Shown here piece by piece: positions 17,361-26,509 of a stretch of DNA of 64,000 bases. Where the stretch lies: the NCBI GenBank assembly GCA_963747255.1, contig CAVVEG010000019.1, positions 1-64,000 of the forward strand, written 5' to 3'. The notes beneath the pieces were generated by a model. It made no database searches. It had not been told where the DNA came from and saw nothing but the letters and a program-made list of their open reading frames with translations. The translations under genes and the position numbers were made by a program. This DNA is from CAIYRG01 sp963747255 (GTDB taxonomy: Bacteria; Pseudomonadota; Alphaproteobacteria; Micropepsales; Micropepsaceae). Each line of letters begins with the position of its first letter. Within the stretch, counting starts at the first letter, position 1.

Positions 17361-17978
17361 ATGGACGACATCGAGATCGCAGCCCTGCTTGTATCCCGGG
17401 TCTGCCATGACCTTGTGAGCCCGGTGGGGGCGGTGGTCAATGGGCTGGAAGTGCTTGAGGATGAAAGCGATCTCGCAATGCGCGCCGACGCCCTGCGGTT
17501 GGTGGCCGCCAGTGCGGAACAGGCCTCCGCAAGGCTGCAATTTGCCAGGTTGGCGTTTGGCGCCGCAGGATCCGTTGGCGCGGAACTGGATCTGGCGGAG
17601 GTCGGCCGGATCACTGCCGGTCTGATGAGGGGCGGCCGGGTGGAACTGGTGTGGAATATGGAATCGGTCAACTGGCCCAAAGATTGGGCGAAATTACTGA
17701 TGAACGCAGTTCTGATCGTAATGGACTGCCTTCCACGGGGCGGAACCGTCACAGTCGAATGCCCCGATGGACGGGGATTGCGCCGCTTTTGCGTCAGCGG
17801 CACCGGGCAGATGGTGCGGCTTTCGCCGGAGGTGGAGCGCGCGTTGACCGAGGAATCCTCCGCGGGCCTCGATGGCAGGTCCATTCAGCCCTATCTGACG
17901 GCCAGATTGGCGAAGAACCTCGGCGCCCGGCTATCGGCAGTTACGACGGCAGCCGGCATCCGCTTCTCCGCCGAGTGA
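17361..17978 (+). CDS. chpT: Histidine phosphotransferase ChpT
   Basis: ChpT relays phosphate from the hybrid kinase CckA to CtrA and CpdR in the alphaproteobacterial cell-cycle pathway. The 205-residue protein begins MDDIEIAALLVSRVCHDLVS; the His in CHDLVSPVGAVVNGLE is the phosphorylated residue. A degenerate ATPase-like domain follows and lacks nucleotide-binding boxes, as expected. The start at 17361 has an AGAGG site upstream; an earlier start (17337) would only add MFHSRGFF. It converges with ctrA 46 bases away. Confidence 0.9.
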   Translation: MDDIEIAALLVSRVCHDLVSPVGAVVNGLEVLEDESDLAMRADALRLVAASAEQASARLQFARLAFGAAGSVGAELDLAEVGRITAGLMRGGRVELVWNMESVNWPKDWAKLLMNAVLIVMDCLPRGGTVTVECPDGRGLRRFCVSGTGQMVRLSPEVERALTEESSAGLDGRSIQPYLTARLAKNLGARLSAVTTAAGIRFSAE

Positions 17979-18024
17979 GCGCAGCAGACGCGGCGCGGAA
18001 TTCTCCCGAGGGTAAATCGGCGTC

Positions 18025-18717
18025 TTACGCCGCGACTTTCTCGTCCGGGTCGCGCATGACATATCCGCGGCCCCAGACCGTTTCGATATAATGCTGTCCG
18101 TTACAGGCATCGGCAATCTTCTTTCGAAGTTTGCAGATGAATACGTCGATGATCTTGAGTTCCGGTTCTTCCATTCCGCCGTATAAGTGATTCAGGAACA
18201 TTTCCTTGGTCAGCGTGGTCCCCTTGCGCAGGCAAAGGAGTTCCAGCATCTGATATTCCTTGCCGGTCAGATGGAGACGGGTGCCGTTCGCCTCGACGGT
18301 CTTCTCATCGAGATTGAGCGTCAACTGTCCGGTCGTGATAATCGACTGCGAATGTCCTTTTGACCGCCGGACCACCGCCTGGATACGGGCGACCAGCTCG
18401 TCCTTGTGGAAAGGCTTGGTCATGTAGTCGTCCGCGCCGAAGCCGAGCGCTTTGACCTTGGCTTCGACAATGGCATTTCCCGACAGAATCAGGACCGGCG
18501 TGCGGACCTTTGCAGTCCGGAGGCTCCGCAGAACCTCAAATCCGCTCATGTCCGGCAGCTGGAGATCCAGCACAATCACGTCGTAATCGTAAAGCTTTCC
18601 GAGATCGACGCCTTCCTCACCAAGATCGGTTGTATAGACGTTGAACCCCTCCGAGCGCAGCATCAGCTCGATGCTTCGAGCAACTGCGCCATCATCTTCC
18701 ACCAGGAGTACGCGCAT
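18025..18717 (-). CDS. ctrA: Cell-cycle master response regulator CtrA
   Basis: CtrA is the OmpR-type regulator that controls division, motility and replication in many alphaproteobacteria. The 230 residues match the usual length of about 231. The receiver domain has the acidic pair in LLVEDDGAVA, the phosphorylated Asp in DVIVLDLQLPDMSGF (about residue 51) and the conserved Lys in DDYMTKPFHKDE. The C-terminal winged helix includes LHLTGKEYQMLELLCLRKGT and HYIETVWGRGYVMRDP. The neighbours chpT and fliJ are its phosphate donor and a flagellar gene. Confidence 0.96.
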   Translation of the reverse strand: MRVLLVEDDGAVARSIELMLRSEGFNVYTTDLGEEGVDLGKLYDYDVIVLDLQLPDMSGFEVLRSLRTAKVRTPVLILSGNAIVEAKVKALGFGADDYMTKPFHKDELVARIQAVVRRSKGHSQSIITTGQLTLNLDEKTVEANGTRLHLTGKEYQMLELLCLRKGTTLTKEMFLNHLYGGMEEPELKIIDVFICKLRKKIADACNGQHYIETVWGRGYVMRDPDEKVAA

Positions 18718-18763
18718 TTCTCAGTTCCCCTACCCGCGAAACATTGCCGTTTGGCGATCAACA

Positions 18764-18792
18764 GTTAACCACGATACCGTAAATTGGTTAAC
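18764..18792. promoter_or_regulatory. Two GTTAAC half-sites between ctrA and fliJ
   Basis: GTTAAC occurs at 18764-18769 and 18787-18792, spaced 23 bases start to start, within the 251-base divergent region 18718-18968. Each is a CtrA half-site but the spacing does not make the TTAA-N7-TTAA box. They lie 47-75 bases from the ctrA start, compatible with autoregulation. No GANTC site was seen in this gap, unlike the Caulobacter ctrA promoter. Confidence 0.4.
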
Positions 18793-18968
18793 AAGGTACT
18801 CTCGCGTGAAGTGACCCGAAAAAATTGCTGCAAATCGCATGCCGGATTGCGTGGCCGCATCCCGGAGCGGGCCGAAGGTCCGGAAACGCCGCTTTTGCGC
18901 ATGCATTCTAATGGCCCGTTAAGGTGTTTGCGGGATAACGGCGGGTCTGATCCCTGGGACCGATACCG

Positions 18969-19388
18969 TTGGACAAGAGCAGCTTTTTGCACCTGAAACG
19001 TTTCCGCGTCGAAGAACTGAAGTCGCGTCTCCACGCCCTTGAAGCGATGAAGCAGGGTCTGGAGGAAAATGTGCGGCAGCTTGACGATACGCTGCAGCGG
19101 GAGACTCTCCGCAGCGGAGATTCTGCCATCGCCCGGCTCGCAATGCCGAATATCCGGCAGATGATTGAGTTCCGGCGAAAAAACATTGAGAAAACGCGCG
19201 CGGATCTTGAACGGGATAAAGGCGCTCTGGAGTCGCAGCTCATCTCGGCGCTTCAGGAAGTTCAGACCGCCGAGTTCGCGGAACTGGAGCGGAACCGGCG
19301 CGCGTCGCGCGCCGCCGAAGAAGTTGCAGAGTTCCGCCGCGAGCGGCAGCTCATGCAGCAGCATCTCAGACGGCACGTGATGCGTTGA
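18969..19388 (+). CDS. fliJ: Flagellar export chaperone FliJ
   Basis: FliJ is a coiled-coil protein that links the flagellar export ATPase ring (FliI/FliH) to the export gate FlhA. The 139 residues start with the family pattern FLHLKRFRVEELKSRLHALE and are almost entirely charged heptad-like helix (EFAELERNRRASRAAEEVAE). The start is a TTG at 18969. No fliI is adjacent, but a flagellar gene beside ctrA fits CtrA control of motility. Confidence 0.75.
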   Translation: MDKSSFLHLKRFRVEELKSRLHALEAMKQGLEENVRQLDDTLQRETLRSGDSAIARLAMPNIRQMIEFRRKNIEKTRADLERDKGALESQLISALQEVQTAEFAELERNRRASRAAEEVAEFRRERQLMQQHLRRHVMR

Positions 19389-19451
19389 AGCTTCTCGCGC
19401 TTTGCGGCCGGGGGCGTTCTTTCGACGAAATTCCACTATATTCCCCTCGCC

Positions 19452-20576
19452 ATGAAGCGTTTTCCCGATCCCGACCTGCCGGAAATACGTCCGCGCGTTC
19501 TCGTTGCCATGTCAGGTGGCGTCGATTCCTCCGTCGTCGCCGGCCTCCTCGTGCGCGATGGGTATGATGTGTTGGGCGTGACCCTTCAGCTTTACGACCA
19601 TGGCACCGCGATGAACAAAAAGGGCGCTTGCTGCGCCGGCCGGGATATTCATGACGCGCGGCGCGTGGCCGAACGGCTCGGGATCCCGCATTATGTTCTG
19701 GATTATGAGGAACGCTTCCGGCGCGCGGTCATCGACGATTTTGCAGATGCGTATGCCCGCGGCGAAACACCCATCCCCTGTATTCGCTGCAATCAACGAA
19801 TCAAATTCGGCGACCTGCTCGAACTCGCCCGCGAAGTTGGAGCGGATGTGCTTGCCACGGGTCATTATGTCCGCCGCGTCGATACCGTGGACGGCCCGGA
19901 ACTGCATCGCGCCGCCGATTTGTCACGCGATCAAAGCTATTTTCTTTTTGCGACCACGCGCGCGCAGCTTGCGAGTCTGAGTTTTCCGCTGGGCGGAATT
20001 CCGAAAACACAGGTACGAGAGATCGCGCGGGATCTCGGGTTGCCGACGGCGAATAAACCTGATTCGCAGGATATCTGCTTTGTGCCACAGGGGCGTTACG
20101 CCGATGTTGTGCGCAGACTGCGTCCGCACACTGACGAACCGGGCGAGGTGATCGATCTCGATGGGCGTGTCCTTGGGACGCATGCCGGGGTGATGAACTT
20201 CACGGTCGGTCAGCGCAAGGGATTGGGTCTGTCGGGCACCAGCGAGCCGTTGTTTGTCACCCGGCTTGATGCGGTCAAGCGTAGAGTTGTTGTCGGACCC
20301 CGCAAGTCGCTGGATACAAGCATCGTAACCTTGTCCGGCGTAAACTGGCTGGGACCGCCGAACATGCGTTCCATCGAATGCCTGGTAAAGGTCCGGTCGA
20401 CAAGGCCGCCCGCGCCCGCCCATGTGGAACTGGAAGGCCATGGTTCGGCCAGGGTTCGTTTGCTGGAGGGTGGAGATGTAATCGCGCCAGGACAGGCCTG
20501 CGTTTTTTACGAGACCGGCGGCACCCGGGTGCTCGGGGGTGGCTGGATCAACGCGCCCCAATCCGAACGGGATTAG
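19452..20576 (+). CDS. mnmA: tRNA-specific 2-thiouridylase MnmA
   Basis: MnmA adds the 2-thio group to U34 of Lys, Glu and Gln tRNAs. The 374-residue protein shows the PP-loop AMSGGVDSSVVAGLL, the first catalytic Cys in IPCIRCNQRIKFG, VLATGHYVRR, and the DSQDICFVPQGRY segment holding the second catalytic Cys. The C-terminal beta-barrel follows (NFTVGQRKGLGL). It starts 63 bases after fliJ on the same strand and overlaps the convergent gene end by four bases. Confidence 0.95.
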   Translation: MKRFPDPDLPEIRPRVLVAMSGGVDSSVVAGLLVRDGYDVLGVTLQLYDHGTAMNKKGACCAGRDIHDARRVAERLGIPHYVLDYEERFRRAVIDDFADAYARGETPIPCIRCNQRIKFGDLLELAREVGADVLATGHYVRRVDTVDGPELHRAADLSRDQSYFLFATTRAQLASLSFPLGGIPKTQVREIARDLGLPTANKPDSQDICFVPQGRYADVVRRLRPHTDEPGEVIDLDGRVLGTHAGVMNFTVGQRKGLGLSGTSEPLFVTRLDAVKRRVVVGPRKSLDTSIVTLSGVNWLGPPNMRSIECLVKVRSTRPPAPAHVELEGHGSARVRLLEGGDVIAPGQACVFYETGGTRVLGGGWINAPQSERD

Positions 20577-21432
20577 CGGATTCGCGACGAAGTTTCCGTG
20601 GGAATTGTAAATTCCGGGATTCCGATCGCCACATCGTTTTCTGCGCAGACTTCTTCGTCCAGCAGATCGTCCTTCGCGACAGGATCATGCGCGCCGTTCG
20701 GGGCCGCCCACCCCACGATAGGTCTCGATACCCGTCCAGGGCATCGTAAATGCGCCCGGATCATCCACCGTAAACCGGACTTCCAGATTCCTGCCTCCAC
20801 GCCCGTCACGCACGACGCGAATGCGTTCAATCACGTGTTCCCGGGCCGTGTGGGGCGTATGGAAGATATCGACCGGCGTTCTGTCATTCAGGCCGATGGT
20901 GTCGACGACGAGCGCGTCGCCTTCGAAATGACCAATCGAATCTCCGTACCAGGATGGTTGCGGATTTGTCGCGTGCGGCTTGTTGAGTTGCACGATCCGG
21001 ATCTGATGATCGCGCGCATGCAGAAACACCACATAGTCCCTGGTCTGCACGACCTGCATCATCAAGCGGATGCGTCCAGTAATTCGGCACACCCGATGGA
21101 AAACAGGTCTCCTGCAATGTCGGAATGCGGTGTCCGCTCTTCGCGGCCTCATTCGCCTTTTTCAAGGCGTCCGCCACCCAGGGCTGCAGGATGCAGGATT
21201 GTTCATATCGGCTTCATGCACCAGGAATTGGCCCATCGCGCGCATCTGCGTTTTGGTTTTCACATCACGGACCGGTCCTGCGCCGCCGTCGGGCGGCGGA
21301 TCGAAACCGAGGCTAAATCCGTGGGTCCAAAAACCGTTCAGGTCGGGCGGCTGGGCCGTCTGCGAATCCGACGGCGAAACGGCCGACGGCTGCAGCAGCA
21401 AGTATGCAAATGAACGGAAGCCGATTTTTCAT
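20573..21432 (-). CDS. Exported GHYEGDTLVVDT-family protein, copy 1, with about four frame changes
   Basis: The first of six paralogues in this island. It starts at 21432 with MKNRLPFICILAAAAVG, a signal peptide, overlapping the previous gene as ATGA. Family sequence continues but in four frame changes: in the signal region, near 21190 (ILQPWVADALKKANEAA in the new frame), near 21085 (LMMQVVQTRDYVVFLHA), and near 20715 (VCAENDVAIG). The core reads SWYGDSIGHFEGDALVVDTI and PHTAREHVIERIRV. The full product would be about 286 residues. It is either a decayed copy or a casualty of base errors. Function unknown. Confidence 0.6.
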
Positions 21433-22164
21433 TTCGGCACCCCTTTCACGCGCGAAATATCGCGGTGTTTCTCGCCGCAGGTGAATGACGTATCCAGACG
21501 AATTTCCGGGTGGAGTTCGTAGACGAAACGTGCCGTCCAGGGATTTGTGAACATCACCGGGTCCTCGATCGTGGCGGTATCCTCGAGCGTCTTGCCGCCA
21601 TTGATTTTCCGGATCCGCTCCGTCACGCGCAACTCTTCGCTGTGTGGAACGCCGGTCGCGTCAACGAAGGTCTTTTCATTAAATCCTTTGGTCAGCACCA
21701 CAAGGGTGTCGCCTTCCCAGCGGCCGAAGGAATTGCCGGAATAATAGGGATATGCCGCGAGAGCTTCGTCATCGGGCACCGGGCGGTCCAGGGGAATTGT
21801 CCGCGAAAACATGGTTCTGTTCGTAGACGATCGTCACAAATCCGGGCGATTCGAAAATCTGGAATGGATAAGGCGTTGCGAGAATTCGCGGCACGCCGTC
21901 GGGAACGCAATATTTGCGCGCTGCGTCTTCGAGGGTGCCATCAGCAAGGCCGGCAGCATTTTTCCTGTAGGCCTCAGCGCCGGCGGGCGTGAATGGAAGC
22001 GCCGCGCCATTCTGCGGCCGGATTTGCATGCTGTAAGCCGTTGCCCACCAAATCCCGGAGATATTGGCAGCCGATGCAGCAAAGCCGGTTAAGGGCGCGG
22101 CAGCCGTCCCGCAGATCACTGCAAGGAATGCTGCGCAAAACCGGACACTGATTCGGCCGTTCAT
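21429..22164 (-). CDS. Exported GHYEGDTLVVDT-family protein, copy 2, one frame change
   Basis: Starts at 22164 (MNGRISVRFCAAFLAVICG, signal peptide with cleavage near FAA-SAA), overlapping the amidohydrolase stop as ATGA. The frame changes once near 21811, joining IVYEQNH to MFSRTIPLDRPVPDDEALAA. This copy is the most divergent: the core reads NSFGRWEGDTLVVLTKGFNE, followed by PHSEELRVTERIRK and DPVMFTNPW. It keeps the family's first Cys (KYCVPDGVP) and a late Cys, but not the CAEN ending. Function unknown; translation is coupled on both sides. Confidence 0.65.
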
Positions 22165-23245
22165 ACCTTCAGCAACCGGACCAGGTTGCCGCCGAGGATC
22201 GCTTCCTTTTGCTGGGGACCGAGAAACTTGGCATTGACGATGATATCGATTGTATCCGGCCAGTTGAACGGCATGTCGGAACCGTACGACGATCTGACCC
22301 GCGCCCATTTCGGCCACCAGATGGCGCAGGCCTTCGTCCGAGAACACCATGGAGTCCGCGAGGATCTGCGTTTTCAGGTAATCGGCCGGGGTTTTCGTGT
22401 TGGCGCATTTGGCATTGGCGCGGACCTCACAAGCAACGTTCGTTCGTTGCAGATAGGCGGGCAGGTAACCTGCGCCATGCGCGCCGCAGACTTTCAGCCG
22501 CGGAAAGCGATCCAGTGTTCCATCGAAAATCAGTTTGGTGAGGAACAGGGTTGTTTCGAAGGGATTGCCGATAATATTGCCGAGATCGCCGCGACCTTCG
22601 AACGCCTTTTCCTGCACGATGTGGTCGGCATTCGTCGGATGCATGAAGACCGGCACGTCCAGTTCCTCGGCTTTGCGCCAGAACGGGTCGTATTTTTCGG
22701 ATGAGGGTATTTCGCCCAGGACACTGCCGACAGAAGCGCCGCGCAGCCCGAGCGTCTTGACCGCGTATTCGAGCTGTTCGGCCGCAAGTTCCGGATATTG
22801 CAATGCCGGTGAAGCTCAGACCGATAAAGCGGTCGGCGTGCGCGCGGCACCAATCCGCCACGCCTTCATCATGCACACGCACGATACCGGCCGCGAGATC
22901 ATGATCGGCCGCGTACCACCAATAGTCATTGACGCTCAGGACTTGCATGTCGATACCGCGACTGTCCATGCGTTGGAAGCGCTCCGGCCCGCCCATGATC
23001 TGGTCTCGTGGATAGCGCCCCTTCAGCGACTTCCCGGCCAGCAGTTCACCGCTTTTGGGCACCACCATGTGCCCATGCAGATCGATCACCCGGACGGGTT
23101 TGCCGTCCACGAGAACCCGCTTGCGGGTCTGGGAATCGGCTGCAAACGCGCTCGTGCGGCAAAACGGCGCCGCGATACCGATTGCACTCGCCGCCACAGC
23201 GCCCGTGACAAAGTTGCGCCGAGTGGGTTGCAGTTTTTGGGCCAT
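22161..23245 (-). CDS. Tat-exported amidohydrolase-2 (ACMSD-like) family protein, two frame changes
   Basis: The product begins with a twin-arginine signal (RRNFVTGAVAASAIGIAAPF) and the metal motif VIDLHGHMVVP. ACMSD-like amidohydrolases are zinc decarboxylases or hydrolases of ring-derived acids. The frame changes near 22800 (into LQYPELAAEQLEYAVKTLGL) and near 22290 (into GSDMPFNWPDTIDIIVNAKF, with the conserved metal Asp). Other motifs are VPVFMHPTNAD and VCGAHGAGYLP. A ribosome site GGGAGGAATCAAAG precedes the start. It lies 34 bases after the PQQ dehydrogenase in one operon; periplasmic location is inferred from the signal. Confidence 0.75.
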
Positions 23246-23279
23246 CTTTGATTCCTCCCGAATTGCGCGCTTTGGCGGA

Positions 23280-24941
23280 TTACTGTTGCGTCAGTGCAAA
23301 AGTCCACATCGAACCGCCCGTGGGCATGATCTTCGAAGCGTAGCGGGTCGCAAGCACGCCTCCCAATCCGGACGCGATGCTTACATATTGGCGGCCATTA
23401 TGCATGTAAGTGATGGCTGTCGAATTGACACTCGACCCGGTCTGGAATTGCCACAGAGTTCGACCGGTCTTTTCGTCCAGCGCGATGACCTCACCCGTCA
23501 GTTTCCCGGTAAACAGCAGTCCTCCGCCGGTCGCCAGCATGCCCGCCGATCCGGGCAGATCGACGAGCGGGACTTCCCATTTCTTCTCACCGGTCAGCGG
23601 ATCGATGGCCGCGAAATGCCCCAGCACGTCACCGGGTTTGGTCATTGGCTGACGTGCTTCCACGCCAGTGGACGATTCCCCGATTTCAACCGGCTTGGCG
23701 GAAGCAGACAGTTTCTGCAGCCTCGGAACGTCCCAGGTGCTGGCATAAACGAGGCCGGTATTAGGGTCGAGGGCCGCAGGGACCGCATTGCCGCCCCGTG
23801 ACGGCCAGATCTCCACTTCCTCGCCGGCGGCAAAACGCTTGTAAACGTCGGTCAGCACAGGCCGCCCGGTCGCCAGATCGATATGAGAGGCCCAATTCAC
23901 CTTCACATAGGCATGGGCGGCGATCAGCTTGCAATTGGTGCGGTCCAGCACATACAGGAATCCGTTCTTGTTGGTTTGGATCATGGTCTTGCGAAGCTGA
24001 CCGCCGACCCGGATGTCCGCCAGGATCTGCTCGTCCGTCGCATCGACATCGTAAACGTCATTGGGCGTGTACTGGAAATAGCAAACCATTTCGCCCGTTC
24101 CGGGGCGGATCGCAAGCACACTATTCGTATAAAGACTATCCATGCCCTGGCGCGGTCTCGGATCGTAAGGCTCTGCGTTTCCGGTGCCCCAATAAACCAG
24201 GTCCAGTTCCGGATCGTAGGATCCGGAACGCCAGGTCGGGCCTCCACCCTGGGACCAGGCATTGCTGTTCTTCGGCCATGTTTCCGAACCGGGTTCACCA
24301 GGAGCGGGGATCGTGTATCTCCGCCAGAGTTTTTTGCCGGTATCCGGGTCCCAACCGTCGAGAAAGCCGCGGGTCGTGGATTCGCCGCCTGCAACTCCGG
24401 AAATCAGTACGCCATTTGCGATCATCGGCCCGCCGGTGGCGTAAAAGCCGTCTTTCATATCGGCGAACTTCTGATTCCACAGCTCTTTGCCGGTCTTCAT
24501 ATCCAGGGCAAGGATGTGATTGTCGATCGTCACGCGAAAGACCTTGCCGTGATAGATCGTTGCCGCGCCGCGGTTATAGACCAGCCGGTCGACGGATTTT
24601 TCGAGCTTCACCGGCGTGCGCCAGATTTGCCGGCCTGTGCCAACGTCGATCGCAAAGGTCCACTTGCTGTTCACGACGTACATGACGCCATTGAACACAG
24701 TCGGCTGTGCCAGCTCGCCCTGATCGTTCATCAGGCTGGTGTTCCATACAGGCACCAGCCGCTGGATATTGGATGTATTGATCTGGTTCAGGGCGCTGTA
24801 GCTCTTCCGGTCATAACCCATGCTCTGGGTCGTGACATTTTCGGGATTTTTTCCGTCGTTTTTCAGGTCCTGGTCGGTCTGGGCGAATCCCGGCAGGGAC
24901 CAGAAAACGAGCAGCGTCGCGCATAGCCGAGTGATTTTCAT
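23280..24941 (-). CDS. PQQ-dependent alcohol-type dehydrogenase, exported
   Basis: This quinoprotein oxidises an alcohol or aldehyde in the periplasm and passes electrons to a cytochrome c. The start at 24941 gives a signal peptide (MKITRLCATLLVFWSLPGFA). Eight-blade propeller repeats are visible (MKTGKELWNQKFADMKDGFY, LTGEKKWEVPL, EKTGRTLWQFQTGS). PQQ and metal residues include GGESTTRGFLDGW, GTGNAEPYDPR and TPNDVYDVDATDEQ, whose D-x-D pair resembles lanthanide-dependent enzymes. The adjacent-cysteine disulfide of classical methanol dehydrogenase is absent. The substrate is unknown. It leads an operon with the amidohydrolase and paralogues 2 and 1. Confidence 0.85.
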   Translation of the reverse strand: MKITRLCATLLVFWSLPGFAQTDQDLKNDGKNPENVTTQSMGYDRKSYSALNQINTSNIQRLVPVWNTSLMNDQGELAQPTVFNGVMYVVNSKWTFAIDVGTGRQIWRTPVKLEKSVDRLVYNRGAATIYHGKVFRVTIDNHILALDMKTGKELWNQKFADMKDGFYATGGPMIANGVLISGVAGGESTTRGFLDGWDPDTGKKLWRRYTIPAPGEPGSETWPKNSNAWSQGGGPTWRSGSYDPELDLVYWGTGNAEPYDPRPRQGMDSLYTNSVLAIRPGTGEMVCYFQYTPNDVYDVDATDEQILADIRVGGQLRKTMIQTNKNGFLYVLDRTNCKLIAAHAYVKVNWASHIDLATGRPVLTDVYKRFAAGEEVEIWPSRGGNAVPAALDPNTGLVYASTWDVPRLQKLSASAKPVEIGESSTGVEARQPMTKPGDVLGHFAAIDPLTGEKKWEVPLVDLPGSAGMLATGGGLLFTGKLTGEVIALDEKTGRTLWQFQTGSSVNSTAITYMHNGRQYVSIASGLGGVLATRYASKIMPTGGSMWTFALTQQ

Positions 24942-25088
24942 ATCCGCCCTCCCAAATGCGGCGCAGGAAACCGGTGGCAGCCGCCCCGATATCATAGCCT
25001 GCTACAGGGTTCGGCAGAAGTTCCGGATTGCATGCTCACTCCGTCAGTTTGTGCTAAAGTCTCCCGGGTTTCCAAAGGAGAGGGCACA
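24942..25088. promoter_or_regulatory. Divergent promoter region of the PQQ dehydrogenase island
   Basis: This 147-base gap separates the leftward PQQ dehydrogenase operon from the rightward VOC/paralogue/cytochrome/PQQ operon. It must hold both promoters unless distant ones are used. AAAGGAGAGGGCACA at its right end is the ribosome site of the VOC gene. No clear palindrome or named operator was recognised. Confidence 0.5.
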
Positions 25089-25589
25089 ATGCGCGGTGTT
25101 GCGCTTTTCGTTTCCGGATTGTTGATTGGCGGTATCGCGGTGCACACAGCTGTCGCCGACAATGAGAAATCGAGCCCGAACACAGGCATTGTCGGCCTCA
25201 ATCATGTCGCGATCAGCGTTCCGGATATCGATCAGGCGGTTAACTTTTACACGAAGACCATGGGCTTTCCCGAGGCATTCCGGATCAAGGACAAAACCGG
25301 CAAAATTCAATTGGTCTATGTGCAGATCAGCAAAGGCACTTTCATCGAGCTGCTTCCCGCAAGCGTGCAGCGTCCACCCGGCCTCAACCATCTCGGCCTC
25401 TATGTGGACAATATGGCGGCAGCCACTGCGATGTTTAAATCACGCGGCGCCAATGTCGGCGAAATCATCACTACGAGTCCGACGAAGGCGGTTCTGTCGA
25501 ACATCCTGGACCCGAACGGCAATCGCATCGAGCTCGCGGAACTGCCGCCCGATTCGCTTCACCATCAGGCGATGGACCGTTGGCATTAG
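25089..25589 (+). CDS. Exported single-domain VOC protein
   Basis: A 166-residue protein with a signal peptide (MRGVALFVSGLLIGGIAVHT, cleavage near AVA-DNE) and a complete VOC unit: GLNHVAISVPDIDQAVNFYT, a strand KIQLVYVQISKGTFIELLPA with a metal-type Glu, GLNHLGLYVDNMAAATAMF, and DPNGNRIELAELP. His and Glu positions fit the glyoxalase I or ring-cleavage dioxygenase metal site. It is the first gene of the rightward operon. Its location next to periplasmic quinoproteins suggests action on the same substrate or product; the reaction is unknown. Confidence 0.78.
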   Translation: MRGVALFVSGLLIGGIAVHTAVADNEKSSPNTGIVGLNHVAISVPDIDQAVNFYTKTMGFPEAFRIKDKTGKIQLVYVQISKGTFIELLPASVQRPPGLNHLGLYVDNMAAATAMFKSRGANVGEIITTSPTKAVLSNILDPNGNRIELAELPPDSLHHQAMDRWH

Positions 25590-25656
25590 CCTGGCCGGTT
25601 GGTCGCATGACCACTAACCAGGTGTTACTCCGGGAGAGTTTTCCGGGAGGGACAAA

Positions 25657-26490
25657 ATGAAATCCGCCGCAGGAGTTGCCGCAGGCATTGCACTCGCCGG
25701 GTTGGCCATCGCGCCGGCTCTGCCGCAGCAGAACGAAGATCTGCCGAATTTTGGCCCCGACACGACGACGGGATGGGTGGGCTTGAATGGTGCAGGTCCT
25801 TTTTTTGAGCCCGCTCCGGGAAAGCTGCCAGCACCGGTGGTCAGCGATCCTGCACATCCGTTCGTTCCCAATGGCACGGGAAACCAGCCGAGCTTCCGGA
25901 TTGCCGATCTGACCGATCCCAATCTGAAACCTGCGGTGAAGGAGCGGATGAAAAGGGATATCGACGAGGTGCTGGCGGGTAAAGTGGCGTTCACGCCGGG
26001 GTCGAGCTGCATGCCGTCGGGGGTGCCGATGTTCATGGCTCAGGGCGGTCCGAATCCGGTCCGTTTCCTGCAGACTCCGAAGGAAGTCTGGATGATCATT
26101 GAAAGCGATCAGCAGGTCCGGCGGGTTTACATGAATGTCCCCCACTCAAAAAACCCCAAACCTTCGTGGTATGGCGAATCGGTCGGACACTACGAAGGCG
26201 ATACTCTGGTCGTGGACACGATCGGCCTGAACGACAGGACCATCGCAGATGTGTACCGGACACCGCACACCGGGAACATGCATGTGATCGAACGCTGGCG
26301 GACGACCGATGGCGGCAAGGCGATGGAAGTGGTGTTTTCGGTCGAGGATCCCGACAGCTGGTATCAGCCCTGGTGGGGCATGCGGCGCTACCGGCGTATT
26401 CAGGCCGATCACGAAGAGATCGTCTGTGCAGAGAATAATCGCAATCTCTTCGACTACCACATCCCGGAAGCCATGAACCCCGATTTCTGA
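25657..26490 (+). CDS. Exported GHYEGDTLVVDT-family protein, copy 3 (intact)
   Basis: This intact 277-residue copy is the best reference for the family. Signal peptide: MKSAAGVAAGIALAGLAIAP. The mature protein has a Pro/Gly-rich start (DLPNFGPDTTTGWVG), a conserved Cys in SSCMPSGVPMFM, the core SWYGESVGHYEGDTLVVDTI with GLNDRT, a TPHTGNMHVIERWR segment, a DPDSWYQPWW strand, and EIVCAENNRNLFDY before the terminal NPDF. Two conserved Cys residues could form a disulfide. A ribosome site GGGAGGGACAAA precedes it. Family members are widespread but, to my knowledge, have no assigned function. Confidence 0.75.
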   Translation: MKSAAGVAAGIALAGLAIAPALPQQNEDLPNFGPDTTTGWVGLNGAGPFFEPAPGKLPAPVVSDPAHPFVPNGTGNQPSFRIADLTDPNLKPAVKERMKRDIDEVLAGKVAFTPGSSCMPSGVPMFMAQGGPNPVRFLQTPKEVWMIIESDQQVRRVYMNVPHSKNPKPSWYGESVGHYEGDTLVVDTIGLNDRTIADVYRTPHTGNMHVIERWRTTDGGKAMEVVFSVEDPDSWYQPWWGMRRYRRIQADHEEIVCAENNRNLFDYHIPEAMNPDF

Positions 26491-26509
26491 GAGCCTGGAG
26501 AGGTGCAAC

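Noticed and set aside
18764..18792. Full CtrA box upstream of ctrA
   Set aside because: Only two GTTAAC half-sites are present; the 23-base spacing does not match TTAA-N7-TTAA.
18912..18945. Sigma-54 promoter upstream of fliJ
   Set aside because: TGGC and TTGC elements occur but the GG-to-GC spacing is five bases too long for a -24/-12 promoter.
23883..24926. 347-residue plus-strand open frame
   Set aside because: Antisense shadow of the PQQ dehydrogenase, whose propeller motifs and signal peptide are clear on the other strand.
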